Below, piece by piece: positions 54,691 through 64,000 of a DNA stretch of 64,000 nucleotides. Numbering within the stretch: the first letter of the stretch is position 1; each line of letters opens with the position of its first letter. A model generated the notes under the pieces. The model saw only the letters and a list, made by a program, of their open reading frames with translations. It was not told where the DNA came from and did not search any database. The position numbers and the translations under genes are program-made. This DNA is from Lycium barbarum (taxonomy: Eukaryota; Streptophyta; Magnoliopsida; Solanales; Solanaceae), in NCBI RefSeq assembly GCF_019175385.1, contig NC_083347.1, positions 123,078,124 to 123,142,123 of the forward strand. The letters are read 5' to 3'.

Positions 54691-55778
54691 CTTTGTTAAC
54701 ATCATAATAATAAGTTAATCTTAGTATCTCAAGATATCAAAGTCAAGCTTTATTGTTTATGATTAATTGTTGCCCATCAATGAGGTATTAATTAAGTTAG
54801 TTTTAAAAGGCAAAAGTATAGCATTATGAGATTACTTAATCTGTTCACATTTTACTTTGAGATTTAATATTTTTCTATAGTAAATGTAGGTTGATCTGAT
54901 GCGAGTACATTCATATTCACATATAAATTTTACATTGTATATCTAATTTTCAATACAATAAACCAAACAACCTTATAAAAAATAATCCATGATTACAAAC
55001 CCAACAATATTAATCTCTGCATTACAAACCCAACGTTTTTTCTTTTTAAGCGTCCACCCAAAAAGAAACTAAAAAGAATTTTGACAAGTATTTGCTGTAA
55101 AATGTATTAAGACCTCCGTAATCTAATTCCTGTAATTGGTTATAATGAGGGAAAATTCAAATTTAGGCAGTTCAAACTCTTCTTTCAATCTCAAATGCTT
55201 CAATATTTGTATTACGAGGATTCATCCTAGCTGTCAACCTACCACAACTCTCCTCCTTTATTCGGATTTGAGACCGTAATTTTAAATGCTTCTATATCTA
55301 TATTTTGAGGACTCATCATAAATTGACAAGTTTTACGCTGGCTGTCAACCTACTGCAACCGCCCTCCGGAATTTCAAATGCTTCAATCCAAAAAAAGGAA
55401 GAAAAAACTATAAAGAATTTTGATAAGTATTAGCTGTAACACGTGTTGCTTACCCCAGTTTAACCATAATCTGATTCATGTAATTTTGTTACTGAGAAAG
55501 GTGCATATATAAATTCAATTGTTGCACCACTTCTTCTCTTTTCTTATTAATTTTCACCCTTTCACTATTGCTTTTTGTGTAATTTTAATTTGTAGGAGAA
55601 TTCAAGCTTTGCAAAAGATGGAGCCAAGCATGAGAACTGCTGCTGAACAAGAAGATGAAGAGGTTAGCTCCTTATACAAATGTCACCTTTTTTTTTTTTT
55701 TTTTTTTTAAATTGTGATTTTTTTTTTTTATTTTTTTTTTTTGTGTTTGAATCTTAACCGATGAATTAGTACTCCATG

Positions 55779-55985
55779 GGTCGTTTGGTTGGAGGGATAA
55801 GGGATACCAATCCGGAATAAAATGTTATTCCGCGTTTGATATTAGGTATTAATTAATCCTGGGATAAATTTTGTACTAAAATGGTGAGATTAGCTATTAT
55901 GTATAGAAGGCGGGATAGCTAATCCCATGGATATCCCAACCGATCGATGAGACTTGTCTATCCCATCCCGGTAACCAAACGATCG
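55779..55985. mobile_element. MITE with TCGTTTGGTT inverted ends, in UBL-C intron
   Basis: GGGTCGTTTGGTTGGAGGGA on the left and CCGGTAACCAAACGATCGAG on the right are inverted. The core has GGGATAAGGGATACCAATCC and its partly complementary GGATATCCCAACC. Similar left ends are seen at about 2827 and 7307. Confidence 0.7.
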
Positions 55986-56733
55986 AGTTTTAAGAAGGTG
56001 AACTTGTTTATATGTACTTTTTTATACTTAGTTCTTTTTTTGCATCAACATGTAAATGTGGTTGTGTTTTGTTCTTTTTAATTCTTTTTTTCTTCGTCGA
56101 AAGATCTTATGGTGGCTGGTGGTAGGGCAGTCGTTGGATGTGTAATTTGTCTGAATTCTTTTCTGGGGATCATACGGCGGATCCAAGAGTTGAACTTTAT
56201 GGTTCAAAGTTCAGAATTCAACCGTAATTCAGTTGTTTTATTGGGCTCGAAATCAATTATTTGTACTAGTTTAGTGAACTTTTTAACACATACAGAGTCG
56301 AAGCTAAAGGTATTAGGTTCAGATGAATCTATAACTCATTTAGGAGATCGAGTTTGGAATTCTACCATAGTCTGGAATTCTACCATAGTCCATTTGATTT
56401 ACTCATATGTAGGGTTTGAGTGAAAGCTACCGGGGTTTGATCAGAACGCATGAACATACACATCGATATGTCCCTCTCTCAGTAGAGGTGGGATTTAAAG
56501 TATATAACCAAGAAAAAGATAGGGAGTTGGTCGTTAGTCAACAAAAAGTATATGACAGATCCAAAAATGAAGTTCCATAACTTTTAATTAGCTACCAAAT
56601 ATCCTTCGCCTGTCAAATAGAAAACTGTTTTGTATCGAACAGATTATTTCAGGTCCCATAATATAAAAAATCCAATATACATTTTCCGGAATATATTCCA
56701 GCATCCGGAACTTAGCTGATAGTCCTTAAAATC

Positions 56734-56852
56734 AATGTTGCTCAGACTCTTCAAAAATGTCGACAAGTGCGTGTCGGAACCTCCAAAAGTAGTGCATTTT
56801 TGGAGGATCGACACAAGGGCGGCAGCATATTTGGAAAGTTTGAGCAACATAG
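56734..56852. mobile_element. Short palindromic MITE (TTGCTCAGACTCT class), complete
   Basis: ATGTTGCTCAGACTCTTCAA on the left and TTGGAAAGTTTGAGCAACATAG on the right; the inner part folds on CCTCCAAAAGTAGTGCATTT and its complement. About 118 bp, the clearest whole copy of this family in the window. Confidence 0.75.
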
Positions 56853-56916
56853 CTTAAAATAGCTCTAACATGGGACCTATATAAGTACATTAAAAGATGT
56901 GATTCTGAAAGGAAAA

Positions 56917-59896
56917 TGTTACGTCCCGTATTTTTATATATTGGGACAACCCGGATTAACTATGATAATTTAAGGCCAAAAATTTTCCGGGATTTGAAGT
57001 CGGGACTTTTGACCATTTGATTTTTTTTTGGAGACATACGTTATATATGAAATTATTGGTATGGAACACTTAGGAAGAATTGGGACCACAATTCACAACA
57101 TTGGAATTTAAAATGTTGTTCAAAACCACCTTTTAGCCGTGTGAATTAAAAAAAAAGGGGTCCCACACATTGTGTGGCCAATTTTAATTGGTTCAACACA
57201 TTGTGTGGACCCAAGGTAATGGGGACACTTAAAAGATGAATAAGTAGTCTTCTTTACTCATTCTACACACTTCAACACTTAGCAAAATATCAACATTTAG
57301 AGCCCTTTTTTTTCCCCACTGTTTCGGCCAGCCAAGGGGAGATCCAATCCCATTTTTTTAACTTCCCTAAAATTATTTCCTTGGTGTTAACCCACTATAT
57401 TGAGGTCCCTAAGTAGCGTGGAAGAGTTGTTTGGGTCATCCAACCATTTGTTGTACCCATTTGCAAACCCTAGCTATTTGGTGGATTGAAGAGAAAAGGT
57501 AAGATTTGATTATGTTTTATGTGTTATGAAGGTTGTATGCATCTTGTAGTATGTTAAAATGGAGGAAAATCATGAAATATGGAATGTTGGAAGTGAGTTG
57601 TGTGTGTGGTGCTTGAGCCGTGTAAGTATGTGTGTGTTGTGTTGTGTTGTGTTGTGTTGAAACTATGAATTAATGCCTAGTTAGTATATTATGATCATTG
57701 TAGGGTGAAGGAATGATTGAGAATTATCCATATGTATATGTTGGTGTGCTAGCCGAAAATGGGTCACCTTATATGGCAATGAATAAATTAATGTCGCTTA
57801 ATGTTTTAGTCGTCGTCGTTATGAATTCGATGTTGGAAATGAATGCTTAATGACTCAAATTGATGTTGTAATTGATGCGGCCTGATTTGGAGGTTATAGT
57901 ATATTAAATGTAATTTGTATGTTGATGAGAATAGCATTGTTAGAATGTGAATTGTGGATGCAAATCATGATTTGAAAATGGGGAGTGGGTTAAAGTGAGG
58001 TTCTCGGGATTAGGGGCTGTTCTCGGCTAATGTGGAAAATTTTTGGATTGTCGAAAATGTTGTATGAATCGCTTAGAATGTCATTAAATATTGTTGGTAT
58101 GGATTCGGGTTAGTATTTGAATAAATAAGCATCGATGTTGGCTTAAAGGCAAGTCGTCGAATTGAAATCATGAAAGTTATAGAATGATGGAAAAGAGAGA
58201 TATTAATGTTGATAGATTGGTTGTTGTTGTTGATTGATTTGGCCGAGTTAAATTCTCGGGATGGCCTATTTACAGGGGAAGTGTTGCCGAATTTTCTGTA
58301 AAATTTAGAGTTAGTTGGAATGAATAATTGCTTAAGTGCCTATGGTTAATATTGGATATTCATTGGCACATTTTGTAGACCTTGGGGAGCCCGAGGCGTA
58401 GATTTGGAGTGGCTTTAGATTGGCTAGCTTGGAAGTGCGTTCGAGGTATGTAAAACACCCTTCTTTCATTTGACATGCCTTAGTTATAAATAGGCTAGAC
58501 TACTAGTCTTAAGGAAATCCTAAATTCGAAATCCGAGTTCGCTATGATCTTTACATATATTCTTTGGCACTCCTATGTATGATATGATGAAATATGAACT
58601 ATTATGCCTTTGAAGAAATTTGATTTCCAAACTTTGCACAATGAGTTGATTTAAAGAATTCTGAACTATAAACGCCATATATTCCTCCGGAAGGTTCGGA
58701 TTGCTTTAATATTTTTGTAAGGGTTTATATGGCATATGATGAATATATTTTCTATAGGCGGGCCCGACTCGAGTCAATACCCGTCCGTGGGTCCCGCGAC
58801 TTTCCTTTATGTAATTCGGAAAATTTTGAAAGAATTTGTTATGATTATTATTTCGAAATTCAAGTATGATCATTTTGCTTATGTTTGAATTTATGATAAT
58901 GATTTTATGCATATGACTACTCACGACTCTACTCGTGCATTCTGTTATTCCTTCGCCGAGTCCCGGGCCGGTTCTGTTATCGTGCGCATTTTGATATACT
59001 CCAGAGTTATGCTGTGTTATGGTTCTCCGAGCTACTCGCTAATGAGGGTTGGGTTCCACTTATGTTTGGCGATGTGTTGTATATGGCGTTATGTTGTGAT
59101 GTGATATGTGACGGAGGTACGGAGATTTAAGACTTTCTGGTGTTATGCTGTGTTATGGCGCCATCGACGGGCGGGCAACCATATTCTTCTGTACCCTATG
59201 CATGACTTGCATATTTTTTATAGTAAACAAATTTTGATATGTTGGATTTGCACTTATGTTTGATACTTCCATTTCGTTTATGTCTCAAATTTGCTTTCTG
59301 TACATTCTGCTTTGCATACTCAGTACGTATTTCGTACTGACCCCCTTTCTTCGGGGGCTGCGTTTCATGCCCGCAGGTACAGACGCACAGTTCAGTGATC
59401 CCTCAGTTTAGGATATCCCCTTCAGCTATTCGGAGTGCTCTTCTCATTTCAGAGCATACACTTTTGGTATATACTTTTGTTCGCTATGTATGTATATATT
59501 TGTTCCGGGGTACGGCGGGGCCGTGTCCCGCCATATGATTCGTTTGGTCTGTTTAGAGGTCTGTAGACTTATTTGTGGGTGTGGGTGCCTACTTCTGTAC
59601 AGTTGTGTCCATATGATCTCTTTCGTTATGGCAGCCTTGTCGGCGTGCATTTTGTATATGTTTTTGGGCCGTTGTGCCATTTGACAGCCTTGTCGGCTTT
59701 TGACGTATTTGATAGCCTTGCCGGCTCTTCGATATATGTATATGTATATATTTGTGTCTGATACAGTTTGAGATAGTTTGAGACGGCATATAGCATTTTT
59801 GCCGCATATACTATTTGGATGTGATTCGATATGTACAGGTATGTCAGGGTGCCCAAGTAGGGCACTAGTCACGACCTACGGGGTTGGGTCGTGACA
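56917..59896. mobile_element. Solo LTR, about 3 kb, probably Ty3/gypsy
   Basis: It begins TGTTACGTCCCGTATTTT and ends GGGTTGGGTCGTGACA, with TG...CA borders. GAAAA is repeated exactly at 56912-56916 and 59897-59901. No gag-pol is present. The length (2980 bp) and features such as TACTCAGTACGTATTTCGTA, CCTTGTCGGC repeats (about 59635, 59685, 59718) and a TGTGT microsatellite (57625-57660) fit LTRs of large plant gypsy elements. It arose by recombination between the two LTRs of a full element. Short ORFs inside it are not genes. Confidence 0.85.
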
Positions 59897-59901
59897 GAAA
59901 A

Positions 59902-61398
59902 GAAATGGACTACCTACAAACTTGTAAAGGTCAACCATGTCCATTGCCGAAAATTGATAACCCGTGTAGATCTTGCAACTGCAACATACCCACTTTAATC
60001 CCCACAAGTGGAGTCTGGGGACCCTTGTAGATCTTGGAATCATTAATTATTTGATACCAAGCGAGAAGGTAGGTGTCTATATATCCGAAAGAAGCTATGT
60101 AATGGTCAAGAAAAGTATATGATAAGGATTTCCATTTTAAGTATCTATGAGTCTCCTTCTGGAACTTTAATGTTGAATCTGAGCAAATGGAGTCTGAATC
60201 GTAATCTAACCTGAGATAATTAGGCTTAAGTACTCCTCCTCATAAAATGATCTCCATTTTTGCCTCTGAATGTAAATAATTCCCATTTCTTGTTATTGTA
60301 ATCAAGATGGATCACCCTTGCACGATCAAACATATATATAAGGCCTTTCTTCTACACCTTTATTCTAGTAATGCTATTTTCAGTTTTATCCTAGTGCATA
60401 TATATGAGAGAAAAATCGTCATTTGCCTCGTTACTTCTTTCTTGTCAGATTCTAGAAATCATTATGGATCCTACGTCATATTAACTCGTTTTAGGTCATA
60501 ATCTTCTCTCAATCGCTCTTAGGTATTCAAAAGTGGAAAATAAATTGCTGCTCGAGGATCCATATATCTTTCTTCCTTCAAGTAAAAAAAACAATGGTAT
60601 GCTCACAGACCTGTACGGAAGAAGATAATTAATCATTAGAACTCGCGTCTGCCCTCTTGAACATTCTTGCTTATCAATTAGGAGCTTACTACTTTTGTAC
60701 TAAAATCAATTTGGCAGACTTAAAGTATCTACGTCTAAAGGTAAAAGTTAAAGACAGTCTTAATGGAATTTACCTACCAAAAGAATAGTTAGCTGCTCTT
60801 CATTTGTTCTATGATGGCTAGAAGTAGTTGGAAAAGAATATGTGAAACTAGACTTGAAATATCAGGTTTGTAGAAGCTGTTAAACCAGCTATGGGCAGCA
60901 TGCTTAAATCTTGGAGGACAGCTGCAAATTAAATGGGAACGACGAGGTGCTTTTCTTAGAATAACAACATATGAGGGATCAGGCTCTGATCCTTGCCAGA
61001 ACATATAAAAATATTGGAAATTGTGATTTATGAGGCTGGAAGAGGATATGTATAAATATATGACATCATACACTGACCTTTTGCCAAATTATCTTCTTCT
61101 TCATGGGCAAACTATATATGGCATAAAGGGATCATCCAATTTCCCTTCCTGCTGACATTAACTGAGCAATCAAAGTCAGCAACTTGCTAATTTAGCCTTA
61201 TAACACTCCATAATCAACACAGTTACAGAATTATATTCTAGAGACAGTATATTCTTGGTAAAAATACCTTTACTATTCACATACTATTTAGTTTTACTTT
61301 GGCATCATTAAATATTTTGCAGCAATTCAGGCTAATGCTTAAAATTTTAATTTTTGTCGCCATTATGATCATATCTTGCTTTTGGCATCCGCTTGCAG
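59902..61398 (+). other. Remainder of UBL-C intron
   Basis: AT-rich sequence with a short TS-type SINE piece in reverse sense (CAACATACCCACTTTAATCC, about 59982-60022). The last 140 bp before the acceptor (TTTTGCAGCAATTC...GCTTGCAG) aligns with the end of the B intron. A 94-codon open frame on the minus strand (60789-61073) has no recognisable domain and I do not call it a gene. Confidence 0.5.
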
Positions 61399-62041
61399 AT
61401 GACTATGTACTTGAGAGTCACTAAAACAGTCAAGTTAAACGTTAAGGAATCAGATAGGATTGAAAATGTCAAAGCGTTGCTACATGATAAGGAGGGCATA
61501 CGGGTATGTCATCAGCAACTTGTTTCAGAAGATAATAGGCTAATGGATGAACGGAAGCTTGTTGATTATGGCATTTGCGAAAACTCCACCCTTCATACTT
61601 ATGTGGAAGATTCAGTGATCCCAGTGATATTATTATATGTAAAAAGATCATATGCTGAAGGTGCATTTACGGTTTATTCAAGGATTTATGATACCGTCAA
61701 GGATGTCAAATCTAGGATTGCGGCCAAAGAAGGAACAAACTCGGAAGAATTCTCTCTTATTCATGACGGTAAGTTTCTTGAAGATCACAAAACCTTAGCT
61801 TTTCTACATATTGATGATGAGTCAACCCTTCATATGGTGCTAAATCCTAGAGACAAGTTTCATATCCCTGTCGTAATGCCAACTAATGAAATCATACACG
61901 TAGAAGTCAAGGCTACCTTATTTGCTCGCGATGTTAAAACGGTTATAGAGAACAAGGTTGGCCAGTACTCGATGGATGATATGAATCTGTTTTTGGGAAA
62001 ACAGAAGCTGGAAGATCACAAGGAATTATATTAGTATGATA

Positions 62042-62646
62042 TGTGGGGTCCAGTCCCCTATCCCATATTTTAAGAAAGGAAGATTTTTCTTCCTTTGACA
62101 AATTATACATTAGCAACAATTGTGGACTTGGCTAACAAGCCAATTTCTTTGTTCACATTTTCATGATGTAAGCGCTTACCTCATCATAATCGTGATGTAA
62201 GCGCTTACCTCACCATAGGAAATTCATTCCTATATATAGGCAGCTTATGGTTCATTTGTAACACACCAAAATATCAGACAATACATCTGAGTGAGAGCAA
62301 AGTGAGGTATTCCATAGACTGTAAGAAAATAGTCTGTGAAGAAAAATAGAGTGTGAGTGATATTGTAGTGAGGTGGGAAAAATCAAAAGAGTGTTTTTCT
62401 TTTTGAGTGTGTAGTGGTCTTTGGAGTATTTATACTCGTGACTATACAGTGTAAAATTCCTTACTATAGTGATATCAGCTGCTCCTCTTGGCCGTGGTTT
62501 TTCCCTTATTCAGAAGGGTTTCCACGTAAAATCTTGGTGTCATTATTGCTGCATTTTATTCTTGCTGATTTAACCATAACTTAGTGTTTCGCGTTTATTA
62601 CTAATACCGTGAATATTATTTTTGCGGGTCTATTTTATTCCCAACA
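62042..62646 (+). repeat. 5' LTR of copia-3
   Basis: TGTGGGGTCCAGTCCCC to TTTTATTCCCAACA. It contains the same duplicated GATGTAAGCGCTTACCTCA boxes (about 62165 and 62194) and differs from the copia-1 LTR by scattered substitutions and small indels. Confidence 0.93.
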
Positions 62647-62732
62647 AGTGGTATCAGAGCCAAGGTTCTGTCTGAGTATAAAAGAATTACTTTGGTCTTC
62701 GAATAAAATAGTATTTGTATTTGTGATAAACA

Positions 62733-64000
62733 ATGGAAGCCAACACTAGTAGAATGGTTACTTTGAGTGGCGTAAATTATGCCATTTGGAAGGGCAAAAT
62801 GGAAGATTTGCTCTATGTCAAGAATTTTCATCAACCTGTCTTTGGAAATAAAAAGCCTGATAATATCAGATGAAGAGTGGAATTTGTTGCATCGGCAGGT
62901 TTGCGGCTTTATTAGACAGTGGGTTGACGATAATGTGTTGAACCATATTTCTGGAGAGACACATGCTCGGACCCTATGGGAGCATCTTGAAAGTTTGTAT
63001 GCTCGAAAAATTGGTAACAACAAGATGTTTCTGATAAAGCAAATGCTGAGTTTAAAATACCACGATGGTTCCGCAATGACAGATCATCTGAATATTTTTC
63101 AGGGGATCATGAACCAGTTATCTGCTATGGGCATTAATTTTGATGAAGAAATTCAAGGCTTGTTTCTACTTGGTTCCCTACCAGATTCTTGGGAAATTAT
63201 TAGAACTTCATTATCAAATTCTGCTCCGGATGGTGTGATCTCTATGGATCTTGCCAAGAGCAGTCTTTTAAATGAAGAGATGAGAAGAAAATCTCAAGGT
63301 TCCTCCTCATCAGATGTCTTGGTGACTAACACTAGGGGGAGAGGCAAGAATCGTGGTTCTCAAAATAGAGAACATCATAGAAGCAAATCCAGAAGCAGAC
63401 TTAAAGATATTGATTGCTATCATTGCGGGAAAAAAGGGCACACAAAGAAGTTCTGCCGGATTTTGAAAAAGGAAAATAGAGATAAGGAGGAAAAGAAAGA
63501 AGATGGCAATCGTGTTGCCGCTGTCACTACAGAAGATCTTGTTACTGTCCTTGATGCGGATCTGATAAACATTGCTTGTGATGAGTCAAGCTGGGTTGTG
63601 GACAGTGGTGCCGCATCTCATGTGACATCAAGGAAGGAATTTTTCTCATCCTATACTCCGGGTGACTTTGGAACTTTGAGTATGGGTAATGAGACTATAT
63701 CTAGGGTGGCTGATGTTGGAACGATTTGTTTGAAAACTAGTACTGGAACTAAACTAATTTTAAACAATGTAAAGCATGCACCTGATGTTCGTTTGCACTT
63801 GATCTCTGTTGGTGTTTTGGATGATGAGGGATATGTCAGTACCAATGGTGCTGGAAAGTGGAAGCTCACTAAAGGTTCCATGATTGTGGCTCGTGGCGAA
63901 AAGCGTCGTGGTCTATACTGGACTACGGCCTCTACCTGTGTTGATATGGTGAATGCAGTTGAGAGCAATAGCTCTTCAACGTTATGGCATAAGAGGCTTA
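62733..64000 (+). pseudogene. copia-3 gag-pol, frameshifted, incomplete at window end
   Basis: It starts at 62733 like copia-1 ([19 protein letters not shown]). Two bases are missing near 62866, where copia-1 has AATAAATCAG and this copy has AATATCAG. This shifts the frame into a TGA within a few codons. Beyond that the original frame stays open to 64000, covering the rest of gag, the CCHC knuckle and the protease active site. It is therefore a recently broken copy. Confidence 0.9.

Larger units (their letters stand above)
53547..55617. other. UBL-B 3' flank, UBL intron relic and UBL-C promoter
   Basis: 53550-53640 carries out-of-frame remnants of the fifth UBL repeat. 53905-54015 is a TS-type SINE piece. 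54495-54690 matches two separated parts of the UBL-A intron. A TATATAAAT near 55505 could serve the UBL-C promoter; a possible 5'UTR intron acceptor TTTGTAG precedes 55595. No further genes are seen. Confidence 0.55.
55618..62034 (+). pseudogene. Serial ubiquitin-like repeat gene C (truncated)
   Basis: Exon 1 (55618-55662) encodes MEPSMRTAAEQEDEE with a GTTAGC donor. Exon 2 starts at 61399 after GCTTGCAG and reads MTMYLRVTKTVKLNVKESDR (repeat 1), VILLYVKRSYAEGAFTVYSR (repeat 2) and FHIPVVMPTNEIIHVEVKAT (repeat 3). It stops at TAG 62032-62034, where A and B have CAG (KLYQYD becomes KELY stop). The predicted product has 226 residues and about 2.8 repeats. Eight bases after this TAG the copia-3 LTR begins, removing the rest of the gene from view. 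C is more diverged from A and B than they are from each other. A shortened protein may still be made. Confidence 0.75.
62042..64000 (+). mobile_element. Second member of the copia-1 family (copia-3), cut by the window end
   Basis: LTR 62042-62646 (605 bp), primer-binding site, leader and gag-pol start, closely related to copia-1. The 5 bp before it are TGATA; the other end is outside the window. The leader lacks about 40 bp present in copia-1. From 62881 to 64000 it aligns to 19981-21100 without gaps, with a modest number of substitutions. It is inserted in a UBL-C coding exon, same strand as the gene. Confidence 0.93.

Noticed and set aside
58706..59872. Several open frames of 60-140 codons in the 57-60 kb region
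   Set aside because: All lie within the solo LTR, on both strands, with no domain similarity.
60789..61073. 94-codon minus-strand open frame in UBL-C intron
   Set aside because: No recognisable motif or homologous frame; kept only as a note within the intron description.
1..64000. CRISPR array, bacterial operon or phage structure
   Set aside because: No regularly spaced short repeats of that kind; introns, SINEs and LTR elements show this is a plant nuclear genome.

Overview
This is plant nuclear DNA, almost certainly from a Solanaceae species. Coding exons have GT-AG introns. The tRNA-derived SINE with a TTG-rich tail known from tobacco (TS family) recurs. Several small inverted-repeat elements that I associate with solanaceous genomes are scattered through introns. 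Genus cannot be decided from the sequence alone.

Left part (1-30 kb) holds three conserved single-copy genes on the + strand. First is an hnRNP/RBGD-type RNA-binding protein: its large last exon lies at 4864-5862 and is preceded by a tandem array of five broken copies of promoter plus exon 1 (1-2350). Next is a MUN/DUF810 (unc-13 homolog) gene, 12082-16904, intact with five exons. Third is a KIN-10A (PAKRP2-like) phragmoplast kinesin gene, 18797-29779. As I recall the Arabidopsis map, hnRNP and DUF810 genes adjoin at At2g33410-At2g33420, and hnRNP and PAKRP2 lie close at At4g14300-At4g14330, so this looks like an ancestral gene order. The kinesin motor exon is interrupted by a complete, apparently intact Ty1/copia retrotransposon (19105-24451) with LTRs that look identical and a perfect 5-bp target duplication.

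Right part (31-64 kb) holds three tandem paralogues (A, B, C) of an unusual gene: a tiny acidic first exon, a 5.7-10 kb intron, and one large exon encoding serial ubiquitin-like repeats without Gly-Gly processing sites. A (32608-41187) has five repeats. B (42638-53546) has four, with a decayed remnant of the fifth downstream. C (55618-62034) ends at a nonsense codon in the third repeat, eight bases before a second member of the kinesin-type copia family. A and B share an intronic, rearranged Ty3/gypsy element, so that insertion predates their duplication. SINE, MITE and copia insertions present in only one of the two postdate it.

The introns are layered. B carries a plastid atpA fragment, itself split by a degenerate copia element (42899-48021) with its own target duplication. 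C carries a 2980-bp solo LTR (56917-59896) with a perfect GAAAA duplication. I found no CRISPR array, rRNA gene or functional tRNA gene. The main interest is genome dynamics: exon-targeted copia insertions, promoter-exon tandem amplification, an internally inverted gypsy element, and a fast-changing poly-ubiquitin-like gene cluster.
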